The translations under genes and the position numbers were made by a program. From assembly GCA_020638875.1 (NCBI GenBank), contig JACKHS010000019.1, forward strand, positions 1 to 64,000: a DNA stretch of 64,000 bases, written 5' to 3'. The DNA is from Planctomycetota bacterium. Lineage in GTDB: Bacteria; Planctomycetota; UBA1135; GCA-002686595. Positions 1-8,170 of this stretch are shown in pieces. How positions within the stretch are numbered: position 1 is the stretch's first letter; each line of letters opens with the position of its first letter. The notes under the pieces are model-generated. The model was not told the DNA's origin, made no database searches, and worked only from the letters and a program-made list of their open reading frames with translations.

Positions 1-1315
1 AGGTCGTCATCGACAGGTGCCGCGACGGTCGCGCGATCGACGGCAGCGCGCGGTAGATCCGGTCGTAGACCTTCGAGACCGCCGCGAGCGGCGCCGTGTA
101 GTAGTGGTGCTCGCCCGTCGGCCGCGCGCAGTACATCGAGTGGAAGCCGATGCCGAGCATCTCCAGGATGTTGCCCAGGTCGATCCAGTTCTGCGCCGAG
201 CGCTCGACGTCGATGCTGCCGTCTGCGTGCGTGAACAGGCTGATGTGCTTCATGATCGGGCTCTGGCTGCGCAGCACGACGTGGTGCGCCTGCAGCCGGC
301 GGATCGCGGCCAGCGTCAGCGGGTTCAGGAGCTCGTGCGGCGTCGAGAAGTGCGCCATCCACGCCATCTGCAGGCCGTTGTCGTAGAGCCGCTCGAAGAG
401 CTTCAGCATCGGCTCGAAGGCCTCGCTGAGGATCGTCTCCGGGTGGTAGCTCAGCGCGCGGCTGCCCAGGCGCACGGTGCGCAGGTGCGCGAGCGCCGGG
501 TCCTCGATCAGCGGCGTGATGTAGTGCTCGAAGCGCTCGGGCGTGATGTAGCCCGCGTCGCCGCCCGTGATGAGCAGGTCGCGCACCTCGGTGTGCTCGC
601 GCAGGTAGGCGTGCACCTGGTCGATGTCCTTCTGCAGGAACATGTCCTCGTCGCCGCGCACCTGCGCGTGGCGGAAGCAGTACGTGCAGAACGAGAAGCA
701 GCCCTGCGTCGACTTGTCGAAGATCAGCGCGACCGGCGGGTACTTGTGCTGGCTGCCCTGCAGCAGCTCGAGCTCGCCCTCGTCGTTGGTGAACCAGGGC
801 TTGTTGAGCTGCTGGTTGCCGTCGTGCGGGTTCGTGTCGAGCATGTGCGCCTGCGCGATGCGCTGGCGCTCCTCGCGCGTCGTCGCGGCGAGGTAGGCCT
901 CCACCACCGGCCGCGGGATCATCCCGGGCTGCGGGAAGACGAGCTGGAACATCGAGTCCTGCGCGTAGTTCGCCCAGTCGATCGTGTTGAGCGAGTGGCG
1001 CGTCGCGAGGAAGCGATAGACGTCGATGAAGAGCTCGCGCTCGTCGAGGTCGGAGAGCTCGATGCCGTGCTCGGCGAGCACCGCGCAGACCTCGCGGAAG
1101 CCCGTCAGGCCCGAGTAGTGCTCCTTGCCGACGAACATCGGCGCGCCCTCGAGCGCGAGGCCCGAGACGGCCGGGAAGGCGCGGTGCAGGCGGTCGACGA
1201 GGCCCTGCGGCAGGAGCCGCTCCTCGCGCACGATGCGCGCCACCTCGGGGGAGCAGGCCATGCGTTCCACGGCGGCGGAGAGGTCGATGGACTCGGGGAG
1301 GCGGTGCTGGAGCAT
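1..1315 (-). CDS. KamA-family radical SAM protein (lysine 2,3-aminomutase-like), 3' end outside window
   Basis: This is a radical SAM enzyme of the lysine 2,3-aminomutase family, which moves an amino group using SAM, a 4Fe-4S cluster and PLP. The cluster motif CX3CX2C is visible at residues 206, 210 and 213 in the context QGCFSFCTYCFRHAQ, followed by the family segment LLITGGDAGY. The ATG at 1313-1315 starts MLQHRLPES, and 438 codons lie inside the window. The frame is still open at base 1, so the C-terminus, where the PLP-binding lysine of this family usually lies, is missing. A TAGAAT hexamer at 1352-1357 on this strand could be the -10 box, with a leader of about 30 nt. Family membership is clear. 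The substrate is not: lysine is the family default, but this sequence looks divergent. Confidence 0.88.
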   Translation of the reverse strand, partial: MLQHRLPESIDLSAAVERMACSPEVARIVREERLLPQGLVDRLHRAFPAVSGLALEGAPMFVGKEHYSGLTGFREVCAVLAEHGIELSDLDERELFIDVYRFLATRHSLNTIDWANYAQDSMFQLVFPQPGMIPRPVVEAYLAATTREERQRIAQAHMLDTNPHDGNQQLNKPWFTNDEGELELLQGSQHKYPPVALIFDKSTQGCFSFCTYCFRHAQVRGDEDMFLQKDIDQVHAYLREHTEVRDLLITGGDAGYITPERFEHYITPLIEDPALAHLRTVRLGSRALSYHPETILSEAFEPMLKLFERLYDNGLQMAWMAHFSTPHELLNPLTLAAIRRLQAHHVVLRSQSPIMKHISLFTHADGSIDVERSAQNWIDLGNILEMLGIGFHSMYCARPTGEHHYYTAPLAAVSKVYDRIYRALPSIARPSRHLSMTT

Positions 1316-1513
1316 GGGGCGTCCTGGGCGTCGGGCTCGAGAAGGCGGGCGATTCTAAGCCTCTTCGGATGGACGGGTCTGCCGATCGAGGGCTTTCAGC
1401 GGAGACGGAAGTCCGGTCAACTCTACCCCGCGCCGCGCCCCGCGGCGGGCCCACCCGACCCCTGTGCGAGGCGCCGCGGCGCTGGTAGGTTCCCCGCACT
1501 CCCGGAGGTTCCC

Positions 1514-2677
1514 ATGCTGCTCGCCGCTCCCCTCGTCGCCCTCTCGCTCCTCGTCCCGCGCCCCGCCGCCGCGCCCCCGGAGGACGCCACCGCCGAGCAG
1601 GTCGACGCCGCCGTCGAGGCGCTGCTGGGCATGCAGGAGGGCGCCGGTCACGGCGAGTGGCCCTACGAGGGCGTCTACCGCGTCGCCAACCCCGACCCCA
1701 AGGGCGAGGAGCGCTACATCATCCCGATCGGCTACCGCGTGGGCGGCACGTCGATCGTCGGCAGCGCGGTCTTCCTGGCGCCGGGCTACGCCGCGAGCGC
1801 CGAGCGCCGCCGCGCCGTCGAGCGCGCCGTGGCCTTCGTCACGAGCGCCGTCGACGACCCGCTGATGGACCCCGAGTACGAGTCGGGCTACGACGTGCGC
1901 GGCTGGGGCTACATCTACGCGCTGGACTTCCTGCTCCTGCTCGAGCGCGAGAAGGCCGTGCCGAAGGAGCACGAGGCCGCCGCGCGGCGCGCCGTCGACT
2001 ACTACCTGGCCTCGCTGCAGCAGATCGAGATCCCGCAGAGCGGGGGCTGGAACTACGCGCGCCCGTCCGGCCCGCTGACCCAGCCGGCGGCGACCTCGCC
2101 CTTCATGACCGGCCCCGCGCTGCAGGCGCTCTTCGCCGCCAAGGCCCAGGGCTACCGCGTCGACCCCGAGGTCGTCGCGCGCGGCCTCGACGCCCTCGAG
2201 CGCGGCCGCGTCGACTCGGGCGAGGTGATCTACTCGACGATGGCCGGCCGCACCTCGCGCGGCGGTCAGCTCCCCGGCTCGGTCGGGCGCATGCTCGTCA
2301 CCGAGACCACGCTGCACCTCGCCGGCCGCGGCGACCTCTCGCGCGTGCGCGGCGCGATCGACGCCTTCCTCGTGCACTGGGAGTGGCTCGACCAGCGCCG
2401 CGCCCAGTCGGGCACGCACGTCGCGCCCTACGGCGTGGCGCCCTACTACTTCTACTACGCGCACTACTACTGCGCGCAGGCGATCGAGCAGCTCCCGAAG
2501 CAGGAGCGCGCCGAGTACCGCCGCCGCCTGCGCCAGCGCCTCGACGCGGTGCGCCTCGAGGACGGCACCTGGAACGACCGCGTCTTCCCGCGCACCGCGA
2601 ACTACGGCACGGCCTGCTCGGTCATGGCGCTCGGCTGGCCCGAGCGCGACGCGCCGGCGGGGTGGGAGGCGGAGTAG
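1514..2677 (+). CDS. Secreted prenyltransferase/squalene-oxidase-repeat protein
   Basis: A 387-residue protein with an N-terminal signal peptide (MLLAAPLVALSLLVPRPAAA). The body is a helical repeat of the alpha-alpha toroid type seen in squalene-hopene cyclases and prenyltransferases. QSGGWNYARPSG near residue 175 and a series of Ala/Leu-rich helices with aromatic loops are the visible signs; a run of tyrosines (APYYFYYAHYYCAQ) lies near residue 315. The catalytic DXDD motif of true cyclases was not seen, so a binding or scaffold role in the periplasm is more likely than cyclization. The ATG at 1514 follows a GGAGG at 1503-1507, so this gene has a conventional ribosome-binding site. It is divergent from the KamA gene and convergent with the next gene. 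A related fold occurs in the gene at 10012. Confidence 0.8.
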   Translation: MLLAAPLVALSLLVPRPAAAPPEDATAEQVDAAVEALLGMQEGAGHGEWPYEGVYRVANPDPKGEERYIIPIGYRVGGTSIVGSAVFLAPGYAASAERRRAVERAVAFVTSAVDDPLMDPEYESGYDVRGWGYIYALDFLLLLEREKAVPKEHEAAARRAVDYYLASLQQIEIPQSGGWNYARPSGPLTQPAATSPFMTGPALQALFAAKAQGYRVDPEVVARGLDALERGRVDSGEVIYSTMAGRTSRGGQLPGSVGRMLVTETTLHLAGRGDLSRVRGAIDAFLVHWEWLDQRRAQSGTHVAPYGVAPYYFYYAHYYCAQAIEQLPKQERAEYRRRLRQRLDAVRLEDGTWNDRVFPRTANYGTACSVMALGWPERDAPAGWEAE

Positions 2678-2716
2678 CCGCCCGCGGAGCCGCGCCCCGC
2701 TCGGGCTCCGGGCGGC
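2677..2716. terminator. Bidirectional GC hairpin between convergent genes
   Basis: An 8-bp stem, GCCGCCCG at 2677-2684 with CGGGCGGC at 2709-2716, is extended by an inner GGAGCC/GGCTCC pairing after a two-base bulge. It overlaps the stop codons of both flanking convergent genes. No T-run follows on either side. Confidence 0.5.
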
Positions 2717-4248
2717 TAGTCCCGCCGGCGGTAGACGATGTAGTCCTGCCGCCACGTGCTCGGGAGCGACTCCGGGCTCGGCGAAAGCGCGTGGTCCTCC
2801 CACGCGTTCAGGCGCAGGACCGGCTCGTAGCGCGCGGCGAGGTCGGGTGCCGCGGCGAGCGCCTCGACGCGGCTGCGCTCGGCGACCAGGACGACGAACT
2901 CGGGCGCGTGCCGGCGGATGAGCTCGATCTGGGCCGTGCGCGTGTTCGCGCGCTCGATGAGCGGGACCGCGTCGGGCCACACGAGTCCCTCGCTGTCGAG
3001 GATCACGGCCGCGGGGGCCCAGTAGCCCACCGCGCCGATGTCCGAGGCGAGGATGTGCGTCTCGCCGTGGTCGCTGCGCTGCTCGGCCAGGAAGCGCGCG
3101 AGCGGCGCGTACACCTTGGCGGTCACCTCGTCCGGGCGGCTGCCGGTCACCAGCGCGGCGGCGCCCGCGAGCGCGAGACAGGCCGTCGGTGTGCCGAGGT
3201 GCGCGCCCCGCGCGCGCCACGAGTCGGGGAGTCGCCGCGCCAGCGCGCCGAGCAGCGGCTCGAGCCCGACCCCGAGCCCGAGGCACCACGCGACGAGCGG
3301 CACCGCGTAGTACCAGCCCCACGTGTGCGGCCGCGCGGCGAGGTAGCTCGCGACGATGGCGAGGGCGAACAGCGCGAAGAGGTGCGGCCCGCTGCGGGCT
3401 CTGAGCGTGCGCACCAGGCCGAACGCGACCACCGGCACGGCCGGGAGCATGAGCAGCGTCGGGGCGAAGGCCTGCGTCAGGATCTGCCGCCAGCGCTCGA
3501 GCGAGACCGCGAGCGACCTCGGCGAGTGCGCCGCGCTCTTGGCCGTCACCGAGTGCGGGATCGGCGTGCCGTAGGCGGCGACGAGGGCCGCGATGGTGAG
3601 CGCGCCGACGAGCGCGACCGGAGCGCAGAAGCGCAGCAGCGCCTTCGGCCGACGCAGGTGGGCGACGGCGAGGATCGCGACGAGCAGGACGCTCTCCGGC
3701 CGCACCGTGCACGCGAGCGCGGCGCACGACCCGGCGAGCGCGGGCCGCCCGCGCGTCGTCGCCAGGGCCGCCCCGAGCGCCAGCGCGACGAGCACGGGCC
3801 CCTCCATGCCGCCGGCGGTGATGCGCGCCAGGTGCGGCAGCCCGGCGAAGACGACGAGCGTCACCGTCGTGGCGAGCGCGCCGTGGCGGCGCCGGAGCAG
3901 CGCGACGAGCAGGAGCGCCGTCACGACGTCGGCGACGACGTTCGTCCCCAGCGAGGCGCGCACTGGATCGACGCCGAGCGCGATCAGCCCGGCGAGCAGG
4001 ACCGCGTAGCCCGGGGTCGTCGTGCCGAGGACCGGCTCCCACGGCGCTCCGGGGTTGTAGGTGAGCCCGCGGCCCTCGGCGAGGTTCTCGGCGTAGCGAT
4101 AGGTGATGAACGCGTCGTCGTAGATCGGGCACGAGCGCATCGCCAGCAGGCGGCAGACGACCACCAGCAGCACCAGCGCCACGACCGCGCGGGTGGGCAG
4201 GACGCGCTCCGCGTCGACGCGGTCGGAGGGCGGGGCAGGGCGGCTCAT
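2716..4248 (-). CDS. Polytopic membrane protein, GT39/ArnT-like glycosyltransferase candidate
   Basis: A 510-residue integral membrane protein with about ten hydrophobic segments. Just after the first membrane segment is IYDDAFITYRYAENLAEG, the acidic DD loop plus YRYAENLA/YNPG pattern typical of lipid-linked-sugar glycosyltransferases of the GT-C fold (GT39/ArnT/PMT-like). The C-terminal 120 residues are soluble and end at IVYRRRD. The ATG at 4246-4248 (MSRPAPPSD) was chosen because it directly precedes the first transmembrane segment; the open frame continues 95 codons upstream into the inverted-repeat element, but that part is low-complexity. A TAGTCT at 4302-4307 may be the -10 box. The sugar donor and acceptor cannot be told; an envelope glycosylation role is an inference from the fold. 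Confidence 0.75.
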   Translation of the reverse strand: MSRPAPPSDRVDAERVLPTRAVVALVLLVVVCRLLAMRSCPIYDDAFITYRYAENLAEGRGLTYNPGAPWEPVLGTTTPGYAVLLAGLIALGVDPVRASLGTNVVADVVTALLLVALLRRRHGALATTVTLVVFAGLPHLARITAGGMEGPVLVALALGAALATTRGRPALAGSCAALACTVRPESVLLVAILAVAHLRRPKALLRFCAPVALVGALTIAALVAAYGTPIPHSVTAKSAAHSPRSLAVSLERWRQILTQAFAPTLLMLPAVPVVAFGLVRTLRARSGPHLFALFALAIVASYLAARPHTWGWYYAVPLVAWCLGLGVGLEPLLGALARRLPDSWRARGAHLGTPTACLALAGAAALVTGSRPDEVTAKVYAPLARFLAEQRSDHGETHILASDIGAVGYWAPAAVILDSEGLVWPDAVPLIERANTRTAQIELIRRHAPEFVVLVAERSRVEALAAAPDLAARYEPVLRLNAWEDHALSPSPESLPSTWRQDYIVYRRRD

Positions 4249-4353
4249 GGAGGCGGGCGCGGGAGGTGCGGACGCCGGGTCCTCGGCCGCCTCACGACCC
4301 GAGACTACCCCGCATCCGGGCGTCGGGCGTCGGGCGCCGCGAGTTCGCCGGTG

Positions 4354-4557
4354 CTGGCCCGGACGATTCAGGAACGCGCACGCCAGCCTTCGCAGCCGGC
4401 CGGCGTTGCCGGGCCTCTCGGCCCCTGGCGGCACGTCGCGGCTCCCGGCTTCCTCGAGGGCCTGTTCCGGGTCGCCTGCGTCGACAGGATCCGCGAAGCA
4501 CCCCCAGGGACCGAGTTGCCGTGCCTGGCGCACGCCTTCGTGAATCGGCCGGGCTAG
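4354..4557. repeat. 204-bp imperfect inverted-repeat element
   Basis: The outer arms, 4354-4386 and 4525-4557, are 33 bases each and match as inverted repeats at 27 of 33 positions. A second, weaker pair of arms lies inside them at about 4414-4441 and 4491-4518. The right arm begins at the stop codon of the zinc-ribbon gene (4554-4556 on the minus strand). The element fills most of the 305-bp gap 4249-4553, which holds no gene. This architecture resembles REP/BIME-type dispersed repeats; only one copy is in the window, so dispersion is unproven. Confidence 0.7.
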
Positions 4558-5420
4558 CCCCCGAACAGGTCGAACGTGAACAGCGCGTAGACGCCCTCGA
4601 GCGCGGCGGTGAGGAGGTCCTTCGGCGTCTGCGGTCCGCCCTTGCGGCGCGCGCGGAGCTCCTCGACGCGGGCCGCGTCGAAGGCCTTACCGGCGACCTG
4701 GGTGCTCGTCGGCCCGCCCGCGCCGCCGGCGCGCACGAAGGCGACGATCTGCTCGAGCTCCTGGTGGTCGAGCCAGACGCCGTGGTGGCCGCAGACGTCG
4801 ATGACCACGCCCGAGCTGCGGTCGGCGTAGCGGTATTGCCGGCGGTTCATGAGCTGGCCGCAGGTCAGGCAGGGGATGTAGCTGACCGTCTCGAGCTCGC
4901 GTCGCGTCGGCTGGGGCGGCTCGACCAGCGAGAGGGCCGAGACGAAGCTGCGGCGCTCGGTCTCGAGCAGCGTGCGGTCGAAGGTGCGCGGCGTGAGCCA
5001 GATGCCGAGGCAGGCGGCGCACTCGATCACGTCGGCCTGCTCGAGGGCGCGCGTGCGCAGCTCGCCCTGGCAGCGCGGGCAGCCGCGGTCGGCGGGCAGC
5101 GGCGTGAGCGCCTGCGGGCGGATCTCGAGGCCGCAGCTCTTGCAGTGCTTCGAGTCGTCCTCGAGCCGCGTGTAGCACTTGGGGCAGAGCGTGGTGCGGC
5201 GCCGGTCGGCCTCGGAGATCCTGGCCTGGCAGTAGGGACAGCTCTCGTCCTCGACGCGCACCGCGCCGCCGCAGTTCGTGCAGGTGAGCGCCTGGCCGGT
5301 GAGATTGCGCGGCCAGCCGACGTCGAGCAGCGCGTCGCAGACGCAGCGCACCGCCGCGCCCGGCTCGAGGCCGGTGACGTCGTACTGGCGCTGACAGGTG
5401 GGGCAGGCGACGAGCAGCAT
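4554..5420 (-). CDS. Multi-zinc-ribbon protein with two zf-TFIIB-type domains
   Basis: A 288-residue cytoplasmic protein that is essentially a chain of zinc ribbons. CPTC, CTNC, CPYC, CPKC and CKSC knuckles fill residues 1-100. Two zf-TFIIB-type units follow: the first contains CPRCQGEL with CAACLGIWL (about 111-150), the second CLTCGQLM with VCGHHGVWLDHQELE (about 185-225). The C-terminal tail ends in a short hydrophobic stretch (LYALFTFDLFGG-like). Such proteins are common, but their partners and functions are largely unknown; nucleic-acid or protein binding is possible. The ATG at 5418-5420 has no Shine-Dalgarno, but a TATAGT lies 8 bp upstream on the coding strand. The gene is bracketed by repeat elements on both sides, the downstream one starting at its stop codon. 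Confidence 0.82.
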   Translation of the reverse strand: MLLVACPTCQRQYDVTGLEPGAAVRCVCDALLDVGWPRNLTGQALTCTNCGGAVRVEDESCPYCQARISEADRRRTTLCPKCYTRLEDDSKHCKSCGLEIRPQALTPLPADRGCPRCQGELRTRALEQADVIECAACLGIWLTPRTFDRTLLETERRSFVSALSLVEPPQPTRRELETVSYIPCLTCGQLMNRRQYRYADRSSGVVIDVCGHHGVWLDHQELEQIVAFVRAGGAGGPTSTQVAGKAFDAARVEELRARRKGGPQTPKDLLTAALEGVYALFTFDLFGG

Positions 5421-5428
5421 GCCGGCGC

Positions 5429-5434
5429 ACTATA
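5429..5434 (-). promoter_or_regulatory. Candidate -10 box TATAGT of the zinc-ribbon gene
   Basis: TATAGT on the minus strand, 8 bp before the ATG at 5420. The spacing would place transcription initiation at or next to the start codon, giving a leaderless message. It abuts repeat copy A, so any -35 region would lie inside the repeat. Confidence 0.45.
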
Positions 5435-5436
5435 CC

Positions 5437-5733
5437 GAGTCGCACACCACCGAAGGGGTCCCCCCAGGTCGTGCCGTAGCAACCGCGGTTGCTGCGGCAC
5501 TTTCTTCGACCCTCCCCCCCATACGGAGTCGCACACCACCTGACGGGACCCCTCAGGTCGTGCCGTAGCAACCACCGCGAAGCGGCCCTCGCGGGGGCGG
5601 GGGACACCCTCCGAGCGGCGCGGAGGGGGTGCGGAGACCTCGACTCGCCGAGTGGCTACGACCGTGCTTCCGTCGGGTTGCTACGGCACGACCTGGAGGG
5701 TGTCCTGCCGGTGGTGTGCGACTCCGTATGGGG
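5437..5733. repeat. Three copies of a 48-58-bp repeat, two direct and one inverted
   Basis: Each copy pairs a conserved GAGTCGCACACCACC block with a conserved AGGTCGTGCCGTAGCAACC block, separated by 14 variable bases. Copy A is 5437-5484, copy B is 5521-5573 (both plus orientation), and copy C is 5676-5733 in inverted orientation. Copy A is followed by GGTTGCTGCGGCAC (5487-5500), which can pair with GTGCCGTAGCAACC (5471-5484) in a 14-bp stem with a 2-nt loop and one G-T pair. The repeats fill the 315-bp gap 5421-5735, which has no gene. This looks like a REP-type family with a B/C head-to-head pair. Confidence 0.85.
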
Positions 5734-5735
5734 GG

Positions 5736-7817
5736 TCACTGCGCCGCGGGGGCGCCGGCGCGCTGCACGGCCTCGGCCTCGAGGCGCGCGGCCTCGGCGG
5801 CGTCGCCGCGGGCGGCGGCCACGCGCGAGAGCGCGAGCCAGGGCTCCTGCGCGTCGGGCGCGAGGTCGCGCGCCTGCACGGCGTGCGCCTCGGCGCGGTC
5901 CCAGTCCTCGAGCGCGAGGTACACGAGGCTCGTCTGCAGGTGCAGGCGCGCGTCCTCGGGGTGCTCGGCCAGGATCGCCTCGTACTGGCGCGCGCAGTCC
6001 GCCAGGCGGCCCTCGGCGTAGTCGAGGCTGCCGAGCAGGAAGCGCGCCTGCGCGAGGTGCGGGTCGGCGGCCACCGCCGCCTCGTAGGCCGTGCGCGCCT
6101 CGGTCGCGTCGCCGGCCTCGTACGCCAGGCGACCGAGTTCGAGCCACAGCGGCGCGGGGTCGTCGGCGGCCGCGGCGCCGGCGCGCAACACCTCGCGCGC
6201 CTCGTCCTCGCGGCCGCGGCCGTGCAACCAGCTCGCGTGCGAGAGCCACGTGCCGGCGACCTCGGGCGCCGCGACGTGCGCGCGGCGGAACCAGGCGTCG
6301 GCCTGCGCCTCGTCGCCCTGCGAGGCGTACCAGCGGGCGAGCGTGTCGTGCGCGGCGGGCTCCTTCGGACGTACGCGCGCCGCGAGCTCGAGCTCCTGCT
6401 CGAAGCCCGCGCGATCGTCGAGCACCAGCTTCAGCCAGCCGCTCATCATCGCGACGCGCCAGCGCTCGCGGGCGAACAGCGCGAGCGGCGCGACCGCGCG
6501 CAGGCGCTCACCGTGCGCGAGCGCGGCCTCGGCGGTCGCGCGCTCGCTCTCGCTCAAGGCCGGCGAGACGTCGAACCAGTTGGCCATCTTCGCTTGCAGC
6601 GCGTCGTAGCCCGCCTGCAGACCGGCGCGCTCGTGCTTCACGAACGCGCTGTGTCCCTGCAGCCCGAAGAGCAGCAGCATGCCGACGGCGAAGAGCTTGC
6701 CGCCGCCGGTGACGCCGCCCGCGTCCTTGAGCACCCAGTTCTGCAGCGTCACGCGCGGCCGGTACGCGAGGCGCACGAAGCGCAGCGTCAGGTAACTCAC
6801 GATGCCGGCGATGCCGAGCGTGAACAGGAAGTGCACGCTGTCGTACAGCCCGCGGAAGGCGAGGAAGGCGATCACGAACGCGGCCGCGAGCACGAGCTCC
6901 TCGCTCCACGTGTTCGAGGTCCAGCGCGCGAGCTTCCACCACGAGCCCGCGCCCTTGCGGCGCGGCGCGAACGCCGCCGGGCGGCCGAAGCCGAAGCGCA
7001 GCGCGCCCTCGGGGCACACGCTCACGCAGTCGAGGCACTTCATGCAGCCCTGATCGACCACCATGCCGAAGTCCGCCACCTCGCGGTGCACCAGCACGTC
7101 CGACGTGCACGCCTGCGTGCAGTGCCCGCAGCCGTTGCACTTGTCGTCGACGCGGATGCGCCCGGGCGCGAGCTTGTCGAGCACGCCGAAGAGCGCGCCG
7201 TACGGGCACGCGTACGTGCAGAAGCCCTTCGCGCCCAGGAAGTAGATGATCGAGAAGCCCGCGATGACCATCGTCGCGATCGCGACCGGCCACGTCGGGA
7301 ACGTGTCCCAGAAGCCCTCGGTCACCAGCTCCAGCCGCCGCGGCGGGAAGCCGACGCCCAGCCACCAGCGCTGCACCGCCGGCCACAGGAACATGTAGAA
7401 GAAGGCGAGGAAGGGCACGACCAGCAGCAGCCGCGCGCGCATCGGCTTGGGCCGGATGCCGACCTTCGACAGCATCCAGTAGCACAGGTCCTGCACCGCG
7501 ACGAGGTGGCAGCCCCAGCCGCAGAAGAAGCGGCCGAAGACCAGCGTCAGGAGCGCGGAGGCGGCGAAGAAGATCGCGCCGGCGTTGATGACCGAGCTCT
7601 TGGCGATCTCCTGCGCCTCCGACGGCTCGAGCGGCGAGAGCGTCTCGCCGGTGGCGTACCAGTGCAGGAGGTGCGCGACGATCGCGACGTGCACCAGGAT
7701 CAGCACGAGCGCGCGCCACTTCGCGACGCGCGAGGGTCGCGGTTGGCGCGTGGTGGCGCCGGGCGGCACGCAGGGAGCCTTCGCGGCGGGGACGTCGGAG
7801 GGGGTCGGGGGAACCAT
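5736..7817 (-). CDS. NapH/CcoG-like membrane polyferredoxin fused to a TPR domain
   Basis: A 693-residue fusion. The N-terminal half is a membrane ferredoxin of the NapH/MauN/CcoG type, with helices around residues 35-55, 85-110 and 150-215, and cysteine signatures CGWGC and CTYACPYG in membrane loops. Two soluble 4Fe-4S motifs follow: CX2CX2CX3C at 227, 230, 233, 237 and CX2CX2CX3CP at 258, 261, 264, 268. Two more membrane stretches follow, then a C-terminal array of tetratricopeptide repeats (about 490-690). The first half would carry electrons across or along the membrane; the TPR half would bind a partner. The ATG at 7815-7817 (MVPPTPSDV) follows a TATCCT 10 bp upstream. Related NapH proteins are about 250-470 residues, so the TPR extension is unusual. 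The electron donor and acceptor are unknown. Confidence 0.82.
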   Translation of the reverse strand: MVPPTPSDVPAAKAPCVPPGATTRQPRPSRVAKWRALVLILVHVAIVAHLLHWYATGETLSPLEPSEAQEIAKSSVINAGAIFFAASALLTLVFGRFFCGWGCHLVAVQDLCYWMLSKVGIRPKPMRARLLLVVPFLAFFYMFLWPAVQRWWLGVGFPPRRLELVTEGFWDTFPTWPVAIATMVIAGFSIIYFLGAKGFCTYACPYGALFGVLDKLAPGRIRVDDKCNGCGHCTQACTSDVLVHREVADFGMVVDQGCMKCLDCVSVCPEGALRFGFGRPAAFAPRRKGAGSWWKLARWTSNTWSEELVLAAAFVIAFLAFRGLYDSVHFLFTLGIAGIVSYLTLRFVRLAYRPRVTLQNWVLKDAGGVTGGGKLFAVGMLLLFGLQGHSAFVKHERAGLQAGYDALQAKMANWFDVSPALSESERATAEAALAHGERLRAVAPLALFARERWRVAMMSGWLKLVLDDRAGFEQELELAARVRPKEPAAHDTLARWYASQGDEAQADAWFRRAHVAAPEVAGTWLSHASWLHGRGREDEAREVLRAGAAAADDPAPLWLELGRLAYEAGDATEARTAYEAAVAADPHLAQARFLLGSLDYAEGRLADCARQYEAILAEHPEDARLHLQTSLVYLALEDWDRAEAHAVQARDLAPDAQEPWLALSRVAAARGDAAEAARLEAEAVQRAGAPAAQ

Positions 7818-7827
7818 CGCTACGCAG

Positions 7828-7833
7828 AGGATA
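7828..7833 (-). promoter_or_regulatory. Candidate -10 box TATCCT of the polyferredoxin-TPR gene
   Basis: TATCCT on the minus strand, 10 bp before the ATG at 7817. No Shine-Dalgarno is present between the two, consistent with a leaderless or very short leader. Confidence 0.45.
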
Positions 7834-8158
7834 GGTCGCCGCCGCGCGCGAGGCAGGCGGCGAAGCCCGGGAATGCTCGCGCCGCGCCGCCGTCGCCGCG
7901 CGCGCACCCGGCGCGCCGATGACCTCCCGCGCCGCCAGGGCGAAGGGCGCCACTCCGACGCGCCGCCCGCCCACCTCGCCGATGCGACCGCCTCGCCCGC
8001 GACTCCACCTTCGACACCGAACCGCGGGTCGCCGCGCCGGCTTCCAAGGCGCGCCGGCGACGAGCTGCGAGGCTCCCCCGCGCCGGGGTCGGTCCGCTCC
8101 CACGCCGGACCGCGTGCGCCCCCGCGCCCAGAGCCGCGGCATCCCGAACGTCGCGCGC

Positions 8159-8164
8159 TAGAGT
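8159..8164 (+). promoter_or_regulatory. Candidate -10 box TAGAGT of the DUF218 gene
   Basis: TAGAGT with 6 bp (GCTCCC) to the ATG at 8171. The spacing places the expected start of transcription on the start codon. Confidence 0.45.
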
Positions 8165-8170
8165 GCTCCC

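Larger units (their letters stand above)
7818..8170. other. 353-bp divergent intergenic region, no gene seen
   Basis: This gap separates the polyferredoxin gene (minus) from the DUF218 gene (plus). Candidate -10 boxes lie at both ends, 10 and 6 bp from the respective ATGs. The interior is G+C-rich; I see no supported gene, strong hairpin or repeat in it. Confidence 0.6.

Noticed and set aside
1355..4557. Long open frames of more than 900 codons on both strands across the 1514 and 2716 genes
   Set aside because: Their proteins are Arg/Ala/Gly-rich and low in complexity, with no domain. They are the off-frame readings expected in very high G+C sequence; the genes on the correct frame have signal peptides and recognisable folds.
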